A DNA stretch of 12,500 bases from Cyanobacteria bacterium UBA11370 (GTDB lineage: Bacteria; Cyanobacteriota; Cyanobacteriia; Cyanobacteriales; Coleofasciculaceae), in the NCBI GenBank assembly GCA_003486645.1, contig DNGI01000427.1, positions 1,300 to 13,799 of the forward strand, read 5' to 3'. Shown piece after piece: positions 6,782-12,500 of the stretch (within the stretch, counting starts at the first letter, position 1; each line of letters opens with the position of its first letter). The position numbers were made by a program, and so were the translations under genes. The notes beneath the pieces are model-generated. The model was not told the origin of the DNA, did not search any database, and saw only the letters and a list, made by a program, of their open reading frames with translations.

Positions 6782-7342
6782 GTGGTAAGTCATAAAATCC
6801 TGGTAATTGATGATAGTAAGGTTATCCGGATGCGGGTCAGAGAAATGTTACCTCCCGGTAACTTTGAAGTGCTAGAAGCTAGAGATGGCATTGAAGGACT
6901 GAATTTAATTCGCCAGGAACATCCAAACCTAATCATGCTGGATTTCCTTCTACCTAAAATGAGTGGTTGGGAAGTGTTCCAGCAAATTCAAAGTCATGGC
7001 GAACTCCAAACCATTCCTTTGGTATTAATGTCAGGTCGTAAGGAAGAGGTAACGGAGAAAATTCCTGAACCTTTTGAGTATTTTGCTTTTGTTGAAAAGC
7101 CTTTTGAAAAAAAGGAACTTGTTGATGCGATTAAAGAGGCAATGGGGAAGGCGAAAAAACGCCCACCAATGCCAGCAGCACATCCAGAACTCGCTACTCC
7201 AGTCGCCGAAAGTCATGGTGGCGCTTCAGCGGCAGAAATCGCCGCACTCAATGCCAAACTAGAACATATGCAAGCAGAAATTGATGGGTTGAAGAAACAA
7301 GTCTCTCAACTTGTGACCTTCATTAAACAGAAATTAAGGTAG
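6782..7342 (+). CDS. Single-domain response regulator with C-terminal coiled coil
   Basis: CheY-like receiver that takes a phosphate from a histidine kinase. The receiver spans about residues 4-120 of 186. The acidic pair is D10/D11 (VIDDSK), the phospho-acceptor D54 (LIMLDFLLPKMSGW), the switch residue S84 (LVLMSGRK) and the conserved lysine K106 (VEKPF). After a Pro/Ala-rich linker, residues about 148-183 form a heptad-patterned amphipathic helix (AEIAALNAKLEHMQAEIDGL and on), most likely a dimerising coiled coil. There is no DNA-binding or enzymatic output domain, so action by protein contact is likely. No kinase gene is adjacent, so its partner is unknown. The start is GTG behind AAAGGAG. 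The gene ends directly against a heptad repeat; the ABC-F gene 162 bases downstream may be read together with it. Confidence 0.93.
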   Translation: MVSHKILVIDDSKVIRMRVREMLPPGNFEVLEARDGIEGLNLIRQEHPNLIMLDFLLPKMSGWEVFQQIQSHGELQTIPLVLMSGRKEEVTEKIPEPFEYFAFVEKPFEKKELVDAIKEAMGKAKKRPPMPAAHPELATPVAESHGGASAAEIAALNAKLEHMQAEIDGLKKQVSQLVTFIKQKLR

Positions 7343-7369
7343 TTGTTTGTTGTTTGTTGTTTGTTATTT
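7342..7369. repeat. Heptanucleotide tandem repeat (GTTGTTT)
   Basis: Three perfect GTTGTTT units and one GTTATTT begin at the last base of the response-regulator stop codon. A degenerate unit follows to about 7376. This is the same period-7 class as the arrays at 5, 5111 and 5268. Confidence 0.88.
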
Positions 7370-7411
7370 GTTTGTGGTTCAATAATTAACAACGAACAAC
7401 GATTAATTTTT

Positions 7412-7419
7412 GTTACAAT
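7412..7419 (+). promoter_or_regulatory. Possible extended -10 promoter for the ABC-F gene
   Basis: GTTACAAT preceded by T gives the pattern TG-n-TACAAT (7411-7419), an extended -10 element about 85 bases before the ABC-F start. No good -35 hexamer is found at the usual distance. Confidence 0.25.
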
Positions 7420-7504
7420 TAAGTCGGATGTTGAGCAAGTTGTCACTTTGCTTGCGTCCGGTAACTTAATTTGTCTGATGCAATCTTCCTGGAAAACATT
7501 CCTC

Positions 7505-9205
7505 ATGCTGCGACTTGAACATATCAGTAAAATTTATCCCACTGGCGAAGTTCTGAAGGATATTAACTGGGAAGTTAAACCAGGCGATCGCATTGGTTTA
7601 GTGGGTGTTAATGGTGCCGGGAAATCGACCCAACTTAAAATTATTGCTGGGGAAATTGAACCGACTACTGGGGAAGTAATTCGTCCGGCAAATTTACATA
7701 TTGCCTACCTTACCCAAGAATTTGAAGTAGACTTAGCGCGTACTGTTCGGGAAGAATTTTGGACAGTATTTAAAGAAGCCAATGATGTACAGCACTCCAT
7801 CACCCAAGTGCAACGGGACATGGAAACAGCCTCCCCGGAAGAATTAGACCGATTAATTCGCCAGCTAGACCGCTTACAGCGCCAATTTGAAGCGCTGAAT
7901 GGGTATGGTTTGGAAGCCGAAATTGAGAAGATTTTACCGGAAATGGGATTTGAGGTGGAAGATGGCGATCGCTTAGTGAGTGCCTTTAGTGGTGGCTGGC
8001 AAATGCGGATGAGTTTGGGTAAAATCTTGTTGCAAAAGCCAGATTTATTACTATTGGACGAACCCACAAACCATCTGGATTTAGAAACGATTGAGTGGTT
8101 AGAAAATTACCTAAAAGGGTTAAAAACTCCGATGGTAATTGTTTCCCATGACCGAGAGTTTCTGGATCGTCTCTGCACACAAATTGTAGAAACGGAACGG
8201 GGTATTTCGACAACTTACTTAGGTAATTATTCTGCTTATTTACAACAGAAAGCAGAACTGCAAGATGCACAGTTAAGTGCTTATGAACGTCAGCAAAAAG
8301 AACTAGAAAAACAGCAAGCCTTTGTTGAACGGTTCCGTGCTAGTGCGACTCGCAGTACCCAGGCAAAAAGCCGTGAGAAGCAACTGGAAAAAATAGAGCG
8401 AATTGAAGCACCCACGGCTAGTTTAAGAACCCTACACTTTCGCTTTCCTCCTGCTCCTCGGAGTGGTCGTGAGGTGGTAAAAATTAAGGAATTGGCGCAT
8501 ATTTATGATGATAAGATTCTGTTTTTAGGCGCGTCTTTAGAGATTGAACGAGGCGATCGCATCGCGTTTCTTGGTCCTAATGGTGCTGGCAAATCTACTC
8601 TGTTGCGTTTAATTATGGGGATGGAGGAACCGACAGAAGGAACTGTTCAATTGGGGCAACATAACGTTATTCCTGGTTATTTTGAACAGAATCAAGCAGA
8701 GGCTTTAGATTTGTCGAGAACAGTAATGGAAACCATCCATGATGAAGTGCCAGAGTGGAAGAATGAAGAAGTTCGCACTTTATTAGGACGGTTTCTCTTT
8801 AGTGGGGATACAGTGTTTAAAAAAGTGGAGGCGCTTAGTGGGGGAGAAAAAGCTCGTCTGGCTTTAGCTAAAATGCTCTTGTGTCCCGCTAATTTACTCA
8901 TTCTAGATGAGCCAACCAATCACTTAGATATTCCAGCGAAAGAAATGATGGAAGAAGCCATCCAAAATTATGATGGTACGGTCATTATTGTCTCTCACGA
9001 CCGCTATTTTATCTCTCAAGTTGCGAATAAAATTGTGGAAATTCGGGATGGGGAGTTTCGTACCTATTTGGGAGATTATCATTACTATTTGGATAAAATT
9101 GCTGAAGAAAAAGAGCAAGCGAGGTTAGCAGCTATTGCCGCTGAAAAGGCGGCGAAAAAAGCGGCGAAAGCCGCAAAGAAAAAAGATGCTGCCAAACACA
9201 GATAA
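7505..9205 (+). CDS. ABC-F family ATPase (ribosome-associated, Uup/YdiF-like)
   Basis: Soluble twin-ATPase of the ABC-F family; members act on the ribosome's E/P site rather than in membranes. I start at the ATG giving MLRLEHISKIYPTG (566 residues, normal length); a reading extended upstream runs through the heptad repeat and is not coding. Domain 1 has Walker A GVNGAGKST (34-42), signature FSGGWQMR (161-168) and Walker B with DEPTNHLD from D185. The charged helical inter-domain linker spans about 240-320. Domain 2 has GPNGAGKST (357-365), LSGGEKAR (444-451) and DEPTNHLD from D468. Both catalytic glutamates follow their Walker B aspartates. The C-terminus is a short Lys/Ala-rich tail (about 540-566). 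There are no membrane segments. A second in-frame ATG at 7478 is possible but less like the family N-terminus. Exact subfamily and substrate cannot be told. Confidence 0.95.
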   Translation: MLRLEHISKIYPTGEVLKDINWEVKPGDRIGLVGVNGAGKSTQLKIIAGEIEPTTGEVIRPANLHIAYLTQEFEVDLARTVREEFWTVFKEANDVQHSITQVQRDMETASPEELDRLIRQLDRLQRQFEALNGYGLEAEIEKILPEMGFEVEDGDRLVSAFSGGWQMRMSLGKILLQKPDLLLLDEPTNHLDLETIEWLENYLKGLKTPMVIVSHDREFLDRLCTQIVETERGISTTYLGNYSAYLQQKAELQDAQLSAYERQQKELEKQQAFVERFRASATRSTQAKSREKQLEKIERIEAPTASLRTLHFRFPPAPRSGREVVKIKELAHIYDDKILFLGASLEIERGDRIAFLGPNGAGKSTLLRLIMGMEEPTEGTVQLGQHNVIPGYFEQNQAEALDLSRTVMETIHDEVPEWKNEEVRTLLGRFLFSGDTVFKKVEALSGGEKARLALAKMLLCPANLLILDEPTNHLDIPAKEMMEEAIQNYDGTVIIVSHDRYFISQVANKIVEIRDGEFRTYLGDYHYYLDKIAEEKEQARLAAIAAEKAAKKAAKAAKKKDAAKHR

Positions 9206-9220
9206 ACAAGAACCACATAT

Positions 9221-9251
9221 TGTAGAGACGTTGCATTGCAACGTCTCTACA
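9221..9251. repeat. 31-base near-perfect palindrome behind the ABC-F gene
   Basis: TGTAGAGACGTTGCA (9221-9235) is the exact reverse complement of TGCAACGTCTCTACA (9237-9251), with one base between. It lies 16 bases after the ABC-F stop. It resembles a palindromic repeat that I recall as widespread in cyanobacterial genomes. It could end transcripts by structure, but the bases after it (GGGTTTCGG) are not a T-run. Confidence 0.85.
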
Positions 9252-9291
9252 GGGTTTCGGTTTATAGGTAGTGAGATTAATTAACCGTATT

Positions 9292-9300
9292 TGATATAAT
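9292..9300 (+). promoter_or_regulatory. Extended -10 promoter upstream of the sigma-like/DUF1822 pair
   Basis: TGATATAAT is a perfect extended -10 (TG-n-TATAAT). The -35 region (TGAGAT, 9272-9277, spacer 17) is weak, as extended -10 promoters allow. It would give a leader of roughly 200-300 bases depending on which start codon is used. Confidence 0.4.
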
Positions 9301-9359
9301 TTCTACAATATTATGTTCGGACAATAACCCATAATAAAATCTGTCTCCCTCTCCGGCTT

Positions 9360-9377
9360 TTAAGTAAAAATACTTAA
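9360..9377. repeat. AT-rich hairpin
   Basis: TTAAGTA (9360-9366) and TACTTAA (9371-9377) form a perfect 7-pair stem with an AAAA loop, followed by TTTATT. It lies between the ABC-F gene and the next start and could be a weak terminator or an operator. Confidence 0.35.
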
Positions 9378-9501
9378 TTTATTAATCTAGCCAAAACTGC
9401 ATAAGGTCAACTTCCCCAGAGTTAAATCCTAATGACAAGGTATTCCACCCTTAAATCAAATCTAGACTATGGGAGGTGGATTTAGGCATTGACCACAAGC
9501 G

Positions 9502-10983
9502 ATGAGTGACGATCCAAAGCTAGGCAAAACGGGGATGAGTGCGCCATCAAGATACTGGAGGGCGATCGCAATTGATGCGGCGGGAGGACGTAAAATCGAT
9601 GAAATTTCCTCAGCAAGAGCGTTTTTCCTGACCTCGTTTCCAGAATTCACGGTTCGCAGTGAAGTTCCGGATACGCTGGTTCAGCCTCAACTCCTGCATT
9701 GGATGAGAGAGGATACTCCAGTAACCATTTCTGAACAAAATTGTCAAGAGGTAGACACCCATGAACCCTTAAACCATGACAGTAATACTCGTTTGTTAGC
9801 CCGATTATGTCTAAAATGCTTTATCTCAAGTCAAATTGAACGAGTTTGCCAGCGATTAGCAACCCAGTTTGGCGAACCCCACGGTTTCACCTGCGACGAT
9901 TTATTGCCATTTGTGTTAGATAGCGATGGCAGGCAATACACCGGAGAAGCCAAACCCCAACATTCTACCTCCTATCAATCGTTAGCCGATCAAATCTTGC
10001 AAAGCTTTGATCCCGACCAAAGTAATTTAGCAAATTGGACGAGTAGGCGGGTAAAACATCACAAAGAACTCAATAGTTTTTTGCTCGAACATGGGGTTTA
10101 TCTGGTTAGTGATTGGGCTATTTTGAATGATACAACTTCCAAGCAATTGGAGCGCATTTTTTCCCAGTTTCACCAGCTAGCCAGGGTTGAAATTGAAGAG
10201 GGAAAACAACTTTTAGAACGCTATCATGCCGTCTATCGCGTTCAACGACTCAAACAACGTCAAGCCGGAACGAAGAGTTTGTGTTCGCCGCCAACGCCTG
10301 AACAACTGCATCAAATTAACCCGATGTTATCTCCAACTATTGTCCTAGCAAAGCTGCAAAAGATGGCATCTCGTTTGCGCGAGTATCGCATTTATGTTCG
10401 TGGCGGTTCTGTTGCAAAAGAGACAACTGATCCAACTATTTTAGCTGATACTCTCCCCTATAATAGCGCTGATACTATCGACGATCAAACGGAATTTTTG
10501 CAGGTTTATCAGCAAGAATTTGTTACCTGTTTAGATCGCGCCATAGCCCAAGTGACTCATGAACGTGTGACCCAATTACACAACAAAAACCTGCAAAAAT
10601 CCCAACAATTTATCAAAGCATTACAGCTATTTCATTGTCAAGAATTATCCATGACAGAAATTGCTCGGTTAATAGGTTTAAAAGCCCAATTTCAGGTCAG
10701 CCGCTTGCTTAAATTAAAAGCCTTTCGAGCCGATATTCAACGAGAATTGCTAGTCCTATTGCGCGATCGCGTTTTCGAGCAAGCTAAAATCTACACTGAA
10801 CCCCAACGCCTCCAATCGTGCTATCAAAAAATTGAAGAAGCCTTGACTGAACAAATTACCATTGTCATTCAAGAACCCGAAACAGAAGCCAGTACAGCAA
10901 CGATAAAGAGAAATCAAACTCCAAGTAGTCTCTTTACTCAGAGACTTTGCCATTATCTTGATATGAGGAACAACTTACCATGA
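9502..10983 (+). CDS. Sigma-70-like protein of the DUF1822 gene pair (uncertain 5' end)
   Basis: Not a characterised gene. The 493-residue reading has a helix-turn-helix resembling sigma-70 region 4 at about 380-408 (LSMTEIARLIGL, then QVSRLLKLK). An upstream helical part at about 168-217 (LANWTSRRVKHHKELN, DWAILNDTTSKQLERI) recalls the core of cyanobacterial sigma-like proteins found next to DUF1822 genes. No membrane segment or signal peptide is seen. It overlaps the next gene by ATGA, so the two are probably translated together. The start is doubtful: 9502 and 9535 lack a Shine-Dalgarno and give an unfamiliar first 40 residues. A GGGAGG-led ATG at 9599 in another frame gives a better beginning, but needs one extra base in the T-run at 9622-9626. 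Whether it binds core RNA polymerase or DNA is unknown. HIP1 sites within it suggest a long-resident gene. Confidence 0.75.
   Translation: MSDDPKLGKTGMSAPSRYWRAIAIDAAGGRKIDEISSARAFFLTSFPEFTVRSEVPDTLVQPQLLHWMREDTPVTISEQNCQEVDTHEPLNHDSNTRLLARLCLKCFISSQIERVCQRLATQFGEPHGFTCDDLLPFVLDSDGRQYTGEAKPQHSTSYQSLADQILQSFDPDQSNLANWTSRRVKHHKELNSFLLEHGVYLVSDWAILNDTTSKQLERIFSQFHQLARVEIEEGKQLLERYHAVYRVQRLKQRQAGTKSLCSPPTPEQLHQINPMLSPTIVLAKLQKMASRLREYRIYVRGGSVAKETTDPTILADTLPYNSADTIDDQTEFLQVYQQEFVTCLDRAIAQVTHERVTQLHNKNLQKSQQFIKALQLFHCQELSMTEIARLIGLKAQFQVSRLLKLKAFRADIQRELLVLLRDRVFEQAKIYTEPQRLQSCYQKIEEALTEQITIVIQEPETEASTATIKRNQTPSSLFTQRLCHYLDMRNNLP
9582..9587 (+). promoter_or_regulatory. Shine-Dalgarno-like GGGAGG before an out-of-frame ATG
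   Basis: GGGAGG ends 11 bases before ATG 9599-9601. That ATG reads MKFPQQERFS and then stop. With one more T in the run at 9622-9626 it would read MKFPQQERFF and continue as LTSFPEFTVR in the frame of the main gene. It marks a likely native start of the sigma-like gene. Confidence 0.45.
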
Positions 10984-12335
10984 CGAACTATTTTAATTCT
11001 ACTAACCAAGTTTTAGTTGATTTTGAAACCTGCTCTGAAGAAGCGATCGCGCTCTCACCAGAAGCAATTAACGAAGCGATTAAACTCAGCACTCAAATTC
11101 CTAATGAACAACGACAATGGCAAAGGTATCTCAATGCTTTAGCCTTCTTTGGTATCAAACAATGGTTGGAAGAACGCGCCTCTGAGATAACTTTAAATCA
11201 GGAAGAATGTTCTCTTTTTCAACCTGCATTTTTTAATTTAATCGAAGGAGTTTTTAATCTCAATATTAACGATTTCAAGGTTTGTTTAATTGCTCAGGGG
11301 AGCTTGACAGATGAAGAAGTTACATTACCGAGAGCGGTTATAGATTTACCCGAATTTATTGCCCATTTCTACCTATTAGTAGAGGTTCAAGAAGAGCAAG
11401 AAACAGCTTCTGTGCGTGGTTTTTTATCTTACAATCAACTGCAAAATAGACGAAAAAAGGTAGACTTAAAAGCGGATGAAGACTGGACGTATCAGTTACC
11501 CTTTACCTGGTTTGATGAAGATCCAGATCGCTTATTACTCGCCTTGCGCTGTTTAGAACCGAGTGCGATTCCCTTACCCGCTATACCGAATCGCTTGACG
11601 CAGCTTGCTCAAATGCGCTTACAATTGGAAGCCATTTTACCTCAATTAAAATCCCCTGAATGTCAGTTATGGCAAGTTTTAAAATGGGAACAAGGAACCC
11701 TGGTATTAACAAGTCCACTGTTACTGAACTGGTTATATGAATTACAGACGCAAACCCCATCAGAACCCAATACTAACCCAAATGATTATTTATCGGATTT
11801 ACTCCATCTGCTAACCCAAAAAGCGATGAATGTGGGACGATGGCTATCGGATGAGTTAGATGAATTAGCGAAAGAACTCTCTTGGCAATTATTACCCAGT
11901 TTTGCGCCTGCTGTGGCGTTGCGATCGCCGAGTGAAGAATTTGAGGCAATTATTAACGAACTCCAGCATAATAGCGTCGATATTCCACTGCAAGCGGCGC
12001 GGGGTGCTTATCGGAATTTACGCTTGGCAGGAATACCCTTGCGCCTGTATGCTTTAACTTGGCCAATTGTATCTGAATCAATCTCAGAATGGACATTGCT
12101 GTTAATTTTAGGAACACCCTCACAAACGAGTTTACCTCCGGGTCTTAAATTGCGGATCAGCGACCAGAGTGGTATTTTAGTAGAACAAGTTTTAGAGACG
12201 GATAATAATTATCCCTATTTTTTCACTAGTGTCGTTGGCACTTGGGATGAGAAATTTCTCGCTACCATCAGTTTAGGGTCAGGTATCGAAGAAACACTAC
12301 CTCCCTTTAGTTTTGAAGTAGAGCGATCGGCATGA
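10980..12335 (+). CDS. DUF1822 family protein
   Basis: Cyanobacterial protein of unknown function. The 451-residue product begins MTNYFNST and has the family's early block, ALSPEAINEAIKLSTQIPNE followed by QRQWQRYLNALAFFGIKQWL (about 24-64), then VCLIAQGS and the acidic segment around residues 100-135. A predicted beta-rich C-terminus contains IPLRLYALTWPI and a segment ending LPPGLKLRISD, followed by FTSVVGTWDEKF. It has no signal peptide, membrane span or recognised catalytic motif; it is acidic and probably soluble. Its ATG overlaps the TGA of the sigma-like gene (ATGA at 10980-10983), so its translation is likely coupled to that gene. In other cyanobacteria such pairs often stand near CHAT-domain protease-like genes, as I recall; none falls inside this window, but the downstream side is cut off at 12500. 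Confidence 0.85.
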   Translation: MTNYFNSTNQVLVDFETCSEEAIALSPEAINEAIKLSTQIPNEQRQWQRYLNALAFFGIKQWLEERASEITLNQEECSLFQPAFFNLIEGVFNLNINDFKVCLIAQGSLTDEEVTLPRAVIDLPEFIAHFYLLVEVQEEQETASVRGFLSYNQLQNRRKKVDLKADEDWTYQLPFTWFDEDPDRLLLALRCLEPSAIPLPAIPNRLTQLAQMRLQLEAILPQLKSPECQLWQVLKWEQGTLVLTSPLLLNWLYELQTQTPSEPNTNPNDYLSDLLHLLTQKAMNVGRWLSDELDELAKELSWQLLPSFAPAVALRSPSEEFEAIINELQHNSVDIPLQAARGAYRNLRLAGIPLRLYALTWPIVSESISEWTLLLILGTPSQTSLPPGLKLRISDQSGILVEQVLETDNNYPYFFTSVVGTWDEKFLATISLGSGIEETLPPFSFEVERSA

Positions 12336-12344
12336 GATTATACT

Positions 12345-12368
12345 ATTTTGGATGCAAGGATTTTGGAT
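12345..12368. repeat. 24-base dispersed repeat, copy 2 (inverted to 4215-4238)
   Basis: Exact reverse complement of 4215-4238, placed nine bases after the DUF1822 stop codon. The two copies are 8.1 kb apart in opposite orientation, both intergenic. Confidence 0.85.
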
Positions 12369-12500
12369 GGGGGAGTGAGAACAAGAAAATAAATTTTGCC
12401 TTATTTTAGTTAACTCAATGCTTGATACAACTATTCCAATCCCAATAGAATCAAAAATTCTATCCCCCCCTCTCCCCCCAGGGCTGTTTCATTCTTAAAA
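12369..12500. other. Gene-free end of window
   Basis: A/T-rich stretch followed by C-runs (CCCCCCCTCTCCCCCC around 12464-12479) similar in style to the C-rich array at 6372. A 26-codon reading from ATG 12419 to TAA 12499 runs across the C-runs and is not convincing. I see no terminator. Confidence 0.5.

Noticed and set aside
7343..7504. N-terminal extension of the ABC-F protein up to 7343
   Set aside because: It would translate the heptad repeat and starts from TTG right after the previous stop. The family N-terminus begins at ATG 7505.
9221..9251. Classical intrinsic terminator for the ABC-F gene
   Set aside because: There is no T-run on the plus strand after the stem, and the loop is only one to three bases.
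12419..12499. 26-codon reading from ATG to TAA at the window end
   Set aside because: It runs through C-runs giving SPPLPPG, lacks a ribosome site and is too short to support.

Overview
The window reads as cyanobacterial chromosome. By eye I count about fourteen copies of the HIP1 octamer GCGATCGC in 12.5 kb. The intergenic spaces carry period-7 repeats of the kind known from cyanobacteria. The gene set also fits: FtsZ with a long N-terminal extension, a NatD-type amino-acid permease, and a DUF1822 protein with its usual upstream partner. Many cyanobacteria would fit, with filamentous forms the better guess; I do not name a genus.

Left part (1-4248): ftsZ and ftsQ lie on the minus strand in the order ftsQ then ftsZ. 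They encode the division GTPase and the POTRA-domain divisome protein. Directly upstream of ftsQ, in the same orientation, is a stand-alone IS200/IS605-type element. It carries an intact tnpB, with no tnpA, hairpins at both ends, and a highly structured 3' end that probably doubles as the guide (omega/reRNA) RNA. About 350 bases without a gene follow; they hold two hairpin systems and a dispersed repeat.

Middle part (4249-9251): natD (plus strand) converges on lipA (minus strand) across a repeat-rich 250-base gap. A 476-base divergent gap with a G-quadruplex-capable octamer array separates lipA from a single-domain response regulator that has a C-terminal coiled coil. A full-length ABC-F ATPase follows. 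A 31-base near-perfect palindrome lies behind it.

Right part (9252-12500): two coupled genes overlap by four bases (ATGA). The first is a poorly characterised protein with a C-terminal sigma-region-4-like helix-turn-helix. The second is a DUF1822 protein. The 5' end of the first gene looks broken or recoded: a well-placed Shine-Dalgarno and ATG at 9599 read in another frame up to a run of five T, where one extra T would join them to the main frame.

The points most worth following are the tnpB element and its likely guide at the ftsQ promoter side, the frame problem and unknown role of the sigma-like/DUF1822 pair, the placement of heptad arrays right behind four different stop codons, and possible alternative RNA structures ahead of natD.
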